Origin: Myxococcales bacterium
GTDB taxonomy: Bacteria; Myxococcota_A; Polyangia; Polyangiales; JAFGIB01
Length of the DNA stretch: 64,000 nt
Direction of reading: 5' to 3'
Assembly: GCA_029880325.1 (NCBI GenBank)
Contig: JAOUOP010000001.1
Coordinates: forward strand, 1-64,000
Each line of letters begins with the position of its first letter. The first letter of the stretch is position 1. Under the pieces are notes generated by a model. It ran no database searches, was not told the DNA's origin, and saw nothing but the letters and a program-made list of their open reading frames with translations. Both the position numbers and the translations under genes were made by a program. This document shows, piece by piece, positions 44,580 through 53,195 of the stretch.

Positions 44580-45313
44580 GCGACTTGAGTGAACGAAACG
44601 CCAGCGAAGATGCGGTCGAGGTCGAGCTTTCGCGACTGCGCGCCGCGACCGATCGCGAGCCGGACCTCTCCCCCATGCTCGGCGAGCTGCACGCGCGCAT
44701 CTCGCAAGGCGACACGGCGCTCGAAGGCGTGCGTGCGCTGCCCTCGGGCTGGCGGCTTTCGATCGCCGCGCTCTCGGCTTTGGCCATCGTGCTCCTGGTG
44801 CTGCTCCTGATGCCGCAGCCCGAGCTTGCCGACTATCCGCGGGCGCGCTTGCTGCCGGTGATGGGCGCGCTGGGCGTCTTACTGTGGCCCACCCTGCGCG
44901 CTGCGCTGCGCCCCCTGCACCTGCCGGCCCTCGGCGGTGGTCGGGCCTGGTTGCTGTGGCTCGTGGCCGCGGCGGCGACCTTTGGGCTGGCGCTGCTGCC
45001 AGCCCCCGAGGCACTGCTCACCGACGCCGCGGCAGCGGCCGGACATGACTCCCTACGCCATGCCCTGCCCTGCCTGCTATTCGGACTGGTCACCGGCGCG
45101 CCGGTCTTCGCCGCCATTGCGGTACTCGACCGCGGCAATCGCTTCGCCCCACTACTTGCGGCTGCTGCGGTCGGTCTGGTCGGAAACCTCTCGCTTCAGA
45201 TTCACTGTGCGCTAATCAACCGGGCGCATCTCCTGTGGGGCCACGCCGGCGTGAGCGTGGTGGCGCTTTTGGGCGGGCTTTTGCTCTGGCTTGCGTTGCG
45301 ACGCCGGCACTGA
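44576..45313 (+). CDS. NrsF/DUF1109-like anti-sigma membrane protein
   Basis: The 245-residue product has a short cytoplasmic N terminus (about 60 residues, acidic and Arg-rich) followed by about six membrane segments, ending LLLWLALRRRH. This layout, plus translational coupling to the ECF sigma gene (GTGA overlap at 44576-44579), matches NrsF/DUF1109-type anti-sigma factors. It is presumed to hold the sigma factor at the membrane and release it on a stress signal. A CxxH-like sensor is not clear; one Cys-His pair (IHCALINRAH) lies in the last part and could be relevant. Confidence 0.75.
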   Translation: MSDLSERNASEDAVEVELSRLRAATDREPDLSPMLGELHARISQGDTALEGVRALPSGWRLSIAALSALAIVLLVLLLMPQPELADYPRARLLPVMGALGVLLWPTLRAALRPLHLPALGGGRAWLLWLVAAAATFGLALLPAPEALLTDAAAAAGHDSLRHALPCLLFGLVTGAPVFAAIAVLDRGNRFAPLLAAAAVGLVGNLSLQIHCALINRAHLLWGHAGVSVVALLGGLLLWLALRRRH

Positions 45314-45336
45314 GGCGACGTGCTATCCTGAAGACC

Positions 45337-45891
45337 TTGCCACCTGTGCTACCACTGCTGCTCGTCGCCGCCGCCGCCCTGGTCGCCGGGCACGCCGAGC
45401 GGAGCGGCGTCGACCCCAGCCATGGCCGGCGCGACATACCCGCGACACTATGGTTGGCACTGGGCGTAGGCACGCTCGAGCTGCTGCTCGCAGGCGTAAT
45501 CGGCGTACGATCGGGCGCGCTCTTCGGCCTCGAAGCCGCCACCGCCGCTGCGGCGCTGCTGGTCGCCGTCACACCCGCTTGGCCGAAGGCGGGCATGGTC
45601 GGCGCCAGCGTGGCCATCGCCTGCGGCCTCGCGGCCCTGGGCTGGTGGCAGCTCGACGCCGGAGAGGTGAGCATACCCGCCGGGCACATCACCGATGCCA
45701 GTAGCGGCGAGGTACTCGGAAAGGTCGCACGCTCCGAGTCCGGCGGCGGGCGTTTCGCCTTCGCGGTCGCTGCCTCGCTGTGCAGCGTGCTGTGGTACTG
45801 GCGCGTGCGTCCCCGCGGCGCCCCGGCGCCCCCCCCAATGCCCTCCGAGCACGCCCGCGGGCGTGCAGAGCGGCGCCGCGATCGCACATGA
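45337..45891 (+). CDS. Small membrane protein, unknown function
   Basis: About 184 residues with four hydrophobic segments and a loop that carries SIPAGHITDASSGEVLGKVARS. It ends in a basic/Pro-rich tail (RPRGAPAPPPMPSEHARGRAERRRD). It lies 23 bp after the anti-sigma gene on the same strand and may be part of the same unit; it resembles the anti-sigma protein in size of membrane part but lacks its cytoplasmic domain. No family recognised. The start is uncertain: TTG at 45337 or GTG at 45346; there is no ATG in a sensible place. Confidence 0.6.
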   Translation: MPPVLPLLLVAAAALVAGHAERSGVDPSHGRRDIPATLWLALGVGTLELLLAGVIGVRSGALFGLEAATAAAALLVAVTPAWPKAGMVGASVAIACGLAALGWWQLDAGEVSIPAGHITDASSGEVLGKVARSESGGGRFAFAVAASLCSVLWYWRVRPRGAPAPPPMPSEHARGRAERRRDRT

Positions 45892-45898
45892 AAAGGCC

Positions 45899-46327
45899 TC
45901 ATCCGTCGGGCAGGCCGTAGTCGTTGCGTTCCGGGGGACTGTCCGAGTGATACTCGACGAACTCCCAATCATTGCCCTCGGGATCGAGGAAATACACGCG
46001 CGTGCGGTGGGGATGGCGATTGCCCACGGTCGACTCCCGGTAGCCAGCTGCGGTCAGTCGCGCACGCACCGCCTCCGCGTCATCCACGACCCAACCCAGA
46101 TGGTTGACACCCACCGCGCCGTCGTAGGGTTTGCGCGTAGCTGGCGTCCGGTGTTCGGCCTGATCAAAGGCCAAATAGAAGTCGTCGCTGCCCACGTGCA
46201 CCCAGCGACGGCCGTCGCCCGTGCGACCTTCGCCGCGCACCCGAAAATCGGGAAACGCGATCTGCACGAAGCGCAACATCTCGTCCACGTCGGCCACGCT
46301 AAAATTTCCATGTTCGAGCTTTGCCAT
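45899..46327 (-). CDS. VOC (glyoxalase/bleomycin resistance) family protein
   Basis: The 142-residue product has the paired betaalphabetabetabeta modules of the VOC superfamily: LEHGNFSVADVDEMLRFVQ, RWVHVGSDDFYLAFDQ, GVNHLGWVVDDAEAVRARL and RVYFLDPEGNDWEFVEY. The Glu/His pattern (HG..., HLG, FVE) fits a metal site of a glyoxalase/dioxygenase-like member. The substrate is unknown. The ATG at 46327 begins just before the first strand. It is convergent with the small membrane gene (8-bp gap) and divergent from the SDR gene. Confidence 0.88.
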   Translation of the reverse strand: MAKLEHGNFSVADVDEMLRFVQIAFPDFRVRGEGRTGDGRRWVHVGSDDFYLAFDQAEHRTPATRKPYDGAVGVNHLGWVVDDAEAVRARLTAAGYRESTVGNRHPHRTRVYFLDPEGNDWEFVEYHSDSPPERNDYGLPDG

Positions 46328-46448
46328 TGCCGCAATCCTCCTTGGAGTGACTCTGCTATCGAATTCCATTGTCATATACCGTCGTCGTCGGAGCATCCGG
46401 ATTGCTATTTGATTGGCAACTGGCTATCGAGTGGACATGGAGGCGCAG

Positions 46449-47327
46449 ATGCGACGAATTCTGGTCACGGGAGCGAATAAGGGCATCGGAGCGGCCATCG
46501 TCCGAGCCATCCTCGATGAATACGACGACACCATGGCGTTGCTCGCCTGTCGGGACCGCGGACGCGGTGAGGCCGCGGTCGCGGCACTCGTCAGCGAGCG
46601 GCCCGCCTGGCGCGAGCGGCTGATGCTGGTCGAACTTGATGTGGGCAGCGACGCGTCCGTGTCGGCAGCGGCCGCGACCGTCGGTGGGGCCCTGGGAAGC
46701 TCGCCGACGCCGCTCTACGCCCTGGTGAACAACGCCGGTATCGGCCTTGGATCGAACGATGTCGCATCGGTGCTGAACGTGAACCTGCTGGGGCCGCGGC
46801 GAGTCTGCGAAGCTTTTGTGCCGCTTCTCGATCCCGAGCGGGGCCGTGTGGTGCACATCAGTTCCGCCTCCGGACCGAACTTCGTCAATCGCTGCAGCCC
46901 CGAGCGCCAGCGCTTCTTTGTCGACCCCGAACTCCAGTGGTCGGCGCTCGAAGCCTTGATCGACGAGTGCACGAAGCTCGGCGCAACCCCCGAGGCCTAC
47001 GCGGCCGCTGGCCTCGGCAGCAGCGACGCCTACGGCCTCTCAAAAGCCTGTCTCAACAGCTACACCATGCTGCTGGCGCGCGAGCACCCAACGCTGCGCA
47101 TCAACGCCTGCACCCCGGGCTACATCGAGACCGATCTCACGCGCCCCCACGCCAGCGGCACTTCGCCCGCAGCGCTCGGGATGAAGCCGCCGAGCGCCGG
47201 TGCGCGAGCGGCCATGTTCCTGCTCTTCGGCCAGCCGGACGGCAGCGGTCACTACTATGGCAGCGACGCCGTGCGCAGCCCCCTCGATCGCTACCGAGCC
47301 CCCGGTGACCCGCCTTTCTTGGGCTGA
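46449..47327 (+). CDS. SDR-family carbonyl reductase-like enzyme
   Basis: The 292-residue protein has the SDR cofactor motif VTGANKGIGAAIVRA, NNAGIGLG, the Ser in HISSASGPNF and the catalytic YGLSKACLNSYT. The long insertion between Ser and Tyr (FVNRCSPERQRFFVD... LIDECTKLGA) and TPGYIETDL are typical of monomeric carbonyl reductases (CBR1-like). It likely reduces a carbonyl compound with NADPH. The ATG at 46449 is chosen because GGAGG lies five bases upstream (46440-46444); upstream in-frame ATGs at 46413 and 46437 lack this. It is divergent from the VOC gene. Confidence 0.88.
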   Translation: MRRILVTGANKGIGAAIVRAILDEYDDTMALLACRDRGRGEAAVAALVSERPAWRERLMLVELDVGSDASVSAAAATVGGALGSSPTPLYALVNNAGIGLGSNDVASVLNVNLLGPRRVCEAFVPLLDPERGRVVHISSASGPNFVNRCSPERQRFFVDPELQWSALEALIDECTKLGATPEAYAAAGLGSSDAYGLSKACLNSYTMLLAREHPTLRINACTPGYIETDLTRPHASGTSPAALGMKPPSAGARAAMFLLFGQPDGSGHYYGSDAVRSPLDRYRAPGDPPFLG

Positions 47328-47579
47328 GTCGAACGCGCCACGCGAAGGCGAACCTCGCGCACCGACTGGATTGATGCACGCACCGCACCGGCCGCGAGGT
47401 CGACGCCGCTGCCTTGACATCTCCCCCCAAGAGACACCGTCAACCCCGAGATGTTCCAGCAAGCCGCGTTGATGCACGCCGCCACGGGCAGCGCGACCCG
47501 TGGCAACGCACCGACCAGCGACCGGGACAGAGCCGCCCCCCGACTCACACCACCGCCATTTCTGTGGTAGCGATGGGGA

Positions 47580-49955
47580 ATGCGCCGCGGCCTGCTCGCC
47601 ATCGCCCTGCTCTGCTCGGCTGTCAGCTCCCCGACGTCGGCTCAGGACGGCTGTCAGCCCGACGCCCAATGCCGCTTCAAGAAGCCCAATGTCCTGGTGC
47701 TACTCGACTACTCGAGTTCCATGCGGGGCTTCGAGCAGGCGCCCGCCTATTTTCCGGCGGGGCAAACCCTGAGCACGCGCTGGGACGCCCAGCTCGACGC
47801 GACAGCCTGGATCCTGCGCTACGACGGCGGCTTCTTCAGCGACAACGCGCGCATCGGTCTGGCGCGCTTCGCCCACGACCCGCACCTCGACATGCCCGGC
47901 ACCGTCCTGGCAACCGACCTATCGTTTCCGCCCATCACCGACGGTTTCGCCCTCGACCTCCCCTTTGACGGGAGCGATGGGACCTACCTTGAATGCAAGG
48001 GCTCGGCCGTCGAAGCCGAGGTGGCGGTACTGCGAACCACACCGCCCCCTTTCATCACAAACGAGTTCGACGTCGAACGCATGATGCTGACCTGGACCCG
48101 CGGCGCGCTCGCCAGCGCCCATGCGGTGGTGCGGCAGACCCGCGTGCGCCACCAGCACGAGCCGGGCGAAGACGAACGCAGCTACGAAGTGGTGCTGATG
48201 ACCGACGGTGACTGGACCTGCCCCGACATGATAGGCCAGGGCTGCAACGAGGACCCCGCCGACCAGGCCGCGCTACTCCGGGCCGACGGCATCCGCGTGC
48301 ATGTGGTGGCCTTCGGGGACGCCGCGATGGTGCCCTCGCTCGACGAGGTGGCGCTGCAAGGCGGCACCGCCGCTTCGATCGACGCCACCTCCCCCGAAGG
48401 CATCATCGATGCGCTCAGCTCGGTGCTCGACGACATCCGCAACTCGGTGATCGTACCCGAATGCACCGCGGGACTGCCGCGGGTCTTGCTGATCATGGAT
48501 GGCTCGAGTTCGATGATCGACGGCACGGCACCGGGCACGACCAAATGGGATAAGGCGCGCTTTGCGCTGACGGGAAATCCCCAGGCACCCAATCCAAGCG
48601 ACCCCGGCTACGTGGAACCGATCTTCAGCCGACAGCTCGACCTCGACGGGCGTACCGTGGCCATCGAGGACGTGGTTCACCTGGGGCTGATGACCTTCAG
48701 CGACGCCGACACCCAGGTACTGCTCGCGGGCTTTGCCCCCTGCATGCGCGACAACTTCGCCTGGGCCATGGACCCGGCCACCTCCTGCGTGGCGCCGGGC
48801 TGCAGCGATCCCTACGCGGGCTTTCCCATCGAGTGGAGCTTCCAGTCGAGCGAGAACCTGCAAACGCCCCTCGTCCGGCCGACCCAGAGTTTCATGCCGG
48901 CCTGCAACCAATCGCCCGACGGAGGCTGCCAGGGACAGACGCCCAATACCTTCACCGGACAGGGGCTGGAATTCGCGCGCCAGGTGATCGCCGATTACCG
49001 CAAAAACCCCTCCCCTTTCCATGCCGACAGCGCCACGCGCTACGTGAACATCCTCATCACTGATGGTCAAACATCGCAGGGTTCGAGCGACGTGCAAGCA
49101 GCGCTGACCGCGCTGGTCACCGAAGGCGTCGAGACCCACGTCATCGGCTTCGGCAGTGACACAGAGCTCGACGTCGCCCAGCTCGAGCAATACGCGACCT
49201 GGGGCAACACCTCGGCGGCCATCGTGGTCGACCCGGACCAGGGCGACAGTGCAAACGCGCTGGCCGCGGCACTCGCGGGCGTGGTCGCCGAGATCGGGCT
49301 CGACGCGTGCTGCGTTCTGAATGACTGCAGCGAACAGCCCGAGCCCCAGGACCCCGCACCCCTCTGCGGCGACGGCCGCGTGGAGGGCGGTGAGCTGTGC
49401 GACGACGGTGCCCTGAACGCGACCTACGGCCACTGCGCCGCGCGCTGCGATGGCCTGCACCTCTACTGCGGGGACGGGCGGGTCGACGGCGATGAGGGCT
49501 GCGACGACGGCAACGGCGAGGATGGCGATGGCTGTAGCGCCGTCTGCCAGCGCGAAGACGCCGACGAGGACGGAGGGATGGGAGCGGCTGCGAACGGAGT
49601 GGTCACCCCGCGGCCGAATATTCCGCCCCAGGGACCACCCCAGTTGATCGCTCGGCCGGCTGTGGATGGCGGACTCGATGCTGGACCTACCGGCGACAGC
49701 AACGCCGCCGATGGCTGCGGCTGCGCGACGATTGGCGCGCCAAAGACGGCAGCTACCCGAACGCACTACCCATGGCTAGTGCTCGGCCTTGCCATCACCG
49801 CTCGCCGCCGGCAGCGGGTCCGGGCGCAACGCCTCAACGGCAGATGGCGCGAGTATCACCAGGGGAGTCCTGCAGCATCAGCAGCGCCCGGCACTCGGCG
49901 TCGCCCTCGCAGCCCACAAACTCGCAGCGCCCCTCGAGGCAGACCTCAAAGCTAG
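47580..49955 (+). CDS. Secreted protein with two vWA domains, Cys-rich repeats and a MYXO-CTERM-like tail
   Basis: The 791-residue protein has a signal peptide (about 1-22) and two vWA domains, each with an intact MIDAS: D43-Y-S-S-S in VLLDYSSSMRG and D307-G-S-S-S in LIMDGSSSM. ALMTDGDW and LITDGQTS strands complete them. Two Cys-rich repeats follow (CGDGRVEGGELCDDG, CGDGRVDGDEGCDDGNGEDG), then a linker and a MYXO-CTERM-like end (GCGCATIG, hydrophobic YPWLVLGLAIT, ARRRQR). The last 45 or so residues after the Arg cluster are antisense to the next gene and look like read-through after loss of the natural stop. It likely binds divalent ions and a surface ligand. The 252-bp gap 47328-47579 before it shows no gene. 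Confidence 0.88.
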   Translation: MRRGLLAIALLCSAVSSPTSAQDGCQPDAQCRFKKPNVLVLLDYSSSMRGFEQAPAYFPAGQTLSTRWDAQLDATAWILRYDGGFFSDNARIGLARFAHDPHLDMPGTVLATDLSFPPITDGFALDLPFDGSDGTYLECKGSAVEAEVAVLRTTPPPFITNEFDVERMMLTWTRGALASAHAVVRQTRVRHQHEPGEDERSYEVVLMTDGDWTCPDMIGQGCNEDPADQAALLRADGIRVHVVAFGDAAMVPSLDEVALQGGTAASIDATSPEGIIDALSSVLDDIRNSVIVPECTAGLPRVLLIMDGSSSMIDGTAPGTTKWDKARFALTGNPQAPNPSDPGYVEPIFSRQLDLDGRTVAIEDVVHLGLMTFSDADTQVLLAGFAPCMRDNFAWAMDPATSCVAPGCSDPYAGFPIEWSFQSSENLQTPLVRPTQSFMPACNQSPDGGCQGQTPNTFTGQGLEFARQVIADYRKNPSPFHADSATRYVNILITDGQTSQGSSDVQAALTALVTEGVETHVIGFGSDTELDVAQLEQYATWGNTSAAIVVDPDQGDSANALAAALAGVVAEIGLDACCVLNDCSEQPEPQDPAPLCGDGRVEGGELCDDGALNATYGHCAARCDGLHLYCGDGRVDGDEGCDDGNGEDGDGCSAVCQREDADEDGGMGAAANGVVTPRPNIPPQGPPQLIARPAVDGGLDAGPTGDSNAADGCGCATIGAPKTAATRTHYPWLVLGLAITARRRQRVRAQRLNGRWREYHQGSPAASAAPGTRRRPRSPQTRSAPRGRPQS

Positions 49956-50868
49956 TCCCCTGCTCGGCGCAATCGCTGTCGCGGACGCAAGGCACGTCGC
50001 AGGCGCCCTCCCGGCACACCGCGAGCGCGTCGCTGCGCAGGAATACGCACTCGCGATCCGACTGGCAGCCAACGTCGACGCACTCCCCCTCCCGACAGGC
50101 GTGCAGCGGCGGGCAGTTTTCGTCGACCGAGCAGGGGCCCAGGCAAGCGCCGCCGGTGCAGATGGTGCCGACACCCGGGCAGTCGCTGGCCTCGCCGCAC
50201 TGAACGCATTGCTCATCGACACAGAAGGGCGTCTGCTGCGACAAGCACTCCTCGTCGCTCGAACATCCCGGCGCCCGAGCCACGCACAGGGCATCGACAC
50301 AATCCTGGCTGCAGACGCAGAGGCTTCGATAGGTGTTGCAAAAAATGGGATCGGTCTCGCAGTTGGCCTGGTAGATCTCGCAATCCGGGCTGGGCGCGAA
50401 GTTCTCACAGCAATCTGCAGCCTCCTCGCATTCAACACGCACGCACTCGCGCCCCGTGTAGGACAGGCCGAGGGTGGCCTCCCGACAGGTGCCCGCGATG
50501 CACGAAAGCCCCTCCTGGCAGTCGTTGGCGCCGGCGCAGCTCTCTCCGCGCCCGCCGTAGCGCCAGTCGGAATTCATGCCCACAGCGGCCGCACCGCAGA
50601 CATTTTCGAGGCAGCGCAGGCCTGCCATACAGTCGGCGCGCCCGCTGCAGGCGCCGCCGGCCATGCCGCCCACGCCGGCATCACCAGCGCCGCTCGACGC
50701 GGCGGAACGGGAAACGCAAACCCCGGCGAAGCATTGCAGCCCGGCGCCGCAGTCATCTCGCGAGCCGCACGACTCGCCGGCCTTGCCCCGCAGACGGCCA
50801 TCACAGGCCGAAATCAGCGCCAACGCCGCGCACATCCCCGAGATCATCCACCCTGCTCGCTGCCTCAT
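49834..50868 (-). CDS. Cys-rich repeat lipoprotein
   Basis: The 344-residue product has a lipoprotein signal (LALISACDG, Cys22) followed by about eight Cys-rich repeats of the form GESCGSRDDCGAGLQCFAGVC, GACSGRADCMAGLRCLENVC, GPCSVDENCPPLHACREGEC, DVPCVRDSDCAEQGTSFEVC. All are disulfide-rich and probably surface-exposed. A more spaced central part (CEEAADCCENFAPSPDCEIY) deviates from the repeat. The C terminus (RALLMLQDSPGDTRAICR) overlaps the 3' end of the vWA gene by 122 bp, an unusually long convergent overlap. The gene is divergent from the following vWA lipoprotein gene, with a 92-bp gap. Confidence 0.85.
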   Translation of the reverse strand: MRQRAGWMISGMCAALALISACDGRLRGKAGESCGSRDDCGAGLQCFAGVCVSRSAASSGAGDAGVGGMAGGACSGRADCMAGLRCLENVCGAAAVGMNSDWRYGGRGESCAGANDCQEGLSCIAGTCREATLGLSYTGRECVRVECEEAADCCENFAPSPDCEIYQANCETDPIFCNTYRSLCVCSQDCVDALCVARAPGCSSDEECLSQQTPFCVDEQCVQCGEASDCPGVGTICTGGACLGPCSVDENCPPLHACREGECVDVGCQSDRECVFLRSDALAVCREGACDVPCVRDSDCAEQGTSFEVCLEGRCEFVGCEGDAECRALLMLQDSPGDTRAICR

Positions 50869-50960
50869 GCCTCGTAAGACCTCCGAGCCGGCGACGCTAC
50901 TCTCTCGTGCGGCCGATGCAAAGCGTCGCCATCGGCTGCGCGAAGCGCTATTAACCCCCT

Positions 50961-52181
50961 GTGGCTCGGAACGGCGGTTTATGTGCGGGGACTTTGCTGC
51001 TCGCGCTCGTGGCGAGCGGCTGCCATGAAAAGGACTGCCAAGACCAAGACTGCGGCAGCGCCGATATCGAGTCCCCACTTTCAGACGCCTCCCTTGCCCC
51101 GGTAGCCGCCGAGCAAGCCTGCGTGATGCAATCGACGCGCGCGCGCCGCGGCGTGGACAAGCCCGTCGACGTCATCCTGGTGATCGACAACTCCGGCAGC
51201 ATGGCCGACGAAATCGAAGCCATTCGCCAAAACATCAACGACAACTTCGCGCGCATCATCGAGGACAGCGGCGTCGACTACCGCGTCATCATGCTCTCCC
51301 TCTTCGGCCAGCAAGGCGCCCAGGTCTGCGTCGACCCGCCGCTCGCAGGCAACGGCTGCCAGCTCGGAATCTTCGGCACCAATAACGAGCGCTACTTCCA
51401 CTACAACCTCGAAATCGCCAGCAACGATCCCTTCTGCAAGATCCTCGACAGCCTGGGCCGAGCCGACCCCGACGGTCGTGCGCCCAACGGCTGGCGGGCG
51501 TGGCTTCGGCCCGAGGCCGAGAAAGCCTTCGTGCTGGTCACCGACGACAGCGCGCGCTGCGGTACCGCGGCCGGCGACGACCAAATCTTCTTCGGCGATG
51601 AGAGCAGCGATGCCTTCAGCGACGCCCTGCTCTTCCACGAAACCCTCCTGCGGCGCGCACCCGAGCACTTCGGAATGCCGCCGGATGTGCGCTACCGCTT
51701 CTACAGCATCGTCGGCATGCCCGCCTCGGAGCCTGCAACGCAGCCCTGGTTCCCCCATCAGGAAGTGCAAAGCAGCCTGTGCGACACCGCCGCCTCGGCG
51801 GGCGCTTCCTACCAGGCGCTGAGCATCATCACCGACGCCCTGCGCTACCCGGTATGCGAAGGGCGCGGTTTCGACGCCGTCTTTCAGGTCCTCGCCAGCA
51901 ACGTGGTCGAAACCGCCAAGGCCGACTGCGTATTCGAGATCCCAGACGCCCCCCGCGGGCAAGGCATCGACCTGCTCACCATCAACGTCGAGTATCGTCC
52001 GGGCGACGGCGGCGCCCCGGTGCGCGTCGCCCGCGCGCAAGATGCCGGCGACTGCGACGCCCACTCCTTCACCATCGCCGATAACCGCATTCGGCTATGC
52101 CCTGATGCTTGTGAGATTGTGGAAGGCGATCGCGGTGCAGAAGTCAATGTACTCTACGCCTGCGTGAGCACACCCGAGTAG
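50961..52181 (+). CDS. vWA-domain lipoprotein
   Basis: The 406-residue product has a short lipoprotein signal (LLLALVASGC, Cys21), a Cys-rich start (KDCQDQDCGS) and one vWA domain with an intact MIDAS D76-N-S-G-S in VILVIDNSGSMADE. The rest (FVLVTDDSARC, RYRFYSIVGMP, DAVFQVLASNVVETAK) completes the fold and resembles myxobacterial vWA lipoproteins. The start is the GTG at 50961. Together with the divergent Cys-rich lipoprotein and the large vWA protein, it forms a surface-protein cluster. Confidence 0.85.
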   Translation: MARNGGLCAGTLLLALVASGCHEKDCQDQDCGSADIESPLSDASLAPVAAEQACVMQSTRARRGVDKPVDVILVIDNSGSMADEIEAIRQNINDNFARIIEDSGVDYRVIMLSLFGQQGAQVCVDPPLAGNGCQLGIFGTNNERYFHYNLEIASNDPFCKILDSLGRADPDGRAPNGWRAWLRPEAEKAFVLVTDDSARCGTAAGDDQIFFGDESSDAFSDALLFHETLLRRAPEHFGMPPDVRYRFYSIVGMPASEPATQPWFPHQEVQSSLCDTAASAGASYQALSIITDALRYPVCEGRGFDAVFQVLASNVVETAKADCVFEIPDAPRGQGIDLLTINVEYRPGDGGAPVRVARAQDAGDCDAHSFTIADNRIRLCPDACEIVEGDRGAEVNVLYACVSTPE

Positions 52182-52356
52182 AGCGGACGATTCATGAAGG
52201 TGCGTAGCAAAGACGCGAAAACACCTTGCAGGACAGCGTGGCACGGAGCGCCGCGCTCCTGCCTGGCGCCGCGCCTCAGCGGGTCGGAGGCGTGTGGCAT
52301 TCCCCTCGCTCGGTGAACACCCAACAACGCGCGATTCTGCGCCAGGCAGTGTCCTC

Positions 52357-52656
52357 ATGCCATCGAAGAAGAAAAGGACTGACAAGAACAAGAAGCAGCG
52401 GCGACCTCGGCGGGCGTTCACTGACAAATTCCGGGTGGTGAGTCTCTGGAACTTCAGCGTAGACGACGCCCAGCACGTGATTGGCGCGTACATCGACGAC
52501 TTCTACGACCCTGAGCGGCTGCACTCGACCATCAACCACTTCAGCCCCATGGAGGTCGAAATCACTTCCGCTTCTGGCAAAGCACTGACACAGTCCAACT
52601 TGTCCACTTTTCTGGGGAACGCGCTCGCCAAGGATTCGCTATTCGGTCAAACGTAG
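52357..52656 (+). mobile_element. Internally deleted IS3-family remnant
   Basis: A 99-codon frame joins the start of an IS3-type OrfA (basic MPSKKKRTDKNKKQRRPRRA, then FTDKFR) directly to the C-terminal end of the OrfB integrase (AYIDDFYDPERLHSTINHFSPMEVE). The region between, including the DDE catalytic core, is gone, so only about 300 bp of an element of over 1 kb remains. The last bases overlap the 3' end of nadD by 10 bp. Clear terminal inverted repeats could not be matched by eye. It could only move if a full copy elsewhere supplied transposase. Confidence 0.75.
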
Positions 52657-53195
52657 AGCCCGTGGCGCTTGGCGTAGTCAGCCACACGTGGGTCGAGCAG
52701 CCCTTCGGTGGAGCGGCCCTCGCGCAGCCTGGCGCGCACTTCGGTGGAACTCACCTCGGGCAATGCCGGACCACCTTCACCTGGAGTTTCATGGCCTGCG
52801 CGCGCCACCACGATCGGAGGCGCCAACTCAGCGACCCGATCGAAACGGTGCCAGTTCGGGGTCTCGGCCAGGAGATCAGATCCGATGATGAGGCGCAGGT
52901 CAGAGGCTGGATGCGCTTGCTTCAGAAGTTCGAGCGTGCGCAGCGTGACACTCGGGCCCTCGAGCTGCCCCTCGATGGTGCTGATCTCGACGTGGGCGAG
53001 GTTGCGCATGGCAATCTCGAGCATACGCAGGCGATGTTCGAACGGCGTGAGTGATTTATCGAAGGGGTGGCGCCCCGTGGGCACCACGATCAGGCTGTCG
53101 ACTTCGTAGGCCGAAAGCACGTAGGTCGCCACCAGGGTGTGGGCGACGTGGGGCGGATCGAAGCTCCCCCCGTAGACCGCAAGCACCTCACTCAC
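52647..53195 (-). CDS. nadD: Nicotinate-nucleotide adenylyltransferase
   Basis: NadD adenylates nicotinate mononucleotide with ATP, giving deamido-NAD in NAD synthesis. The 182-residue product has the nucleotidyltransferase motif YGGSFDPPHVAHTLVATYVL, a central VVPTGRHPFDKSL, LRLIIGSDLLAETPNW and the C-terminal SSTEVRARLREG (ISSTxIR-type). The start is a GTG at 53195 overlapping the upstream stop (GTGA), so it is coupled to the gene for the unknown 197-residue protein. It is the last gene of the TPR operon. Its 3' end now meets an IS3 remnant, yet the protein ends normally (HGLYV). Confidence 0.93.
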   Translation of the reverse strand: MSEVLAVYGGSFDPPHVAHTLVATYVLSAYEVDSLIVVPTGRHPFDKSLTPFEHRLRMLEIAMRNLAHVEISTIEGQLEGPSVTLRTLELLKQAHPASDLRLIIGSDLLAETPNWHRFDRVAELAPPIVVARAGHETPGEGGPALPEVSSTEVRARLREGRSTEGLLDPRVADYAKRHGLYV

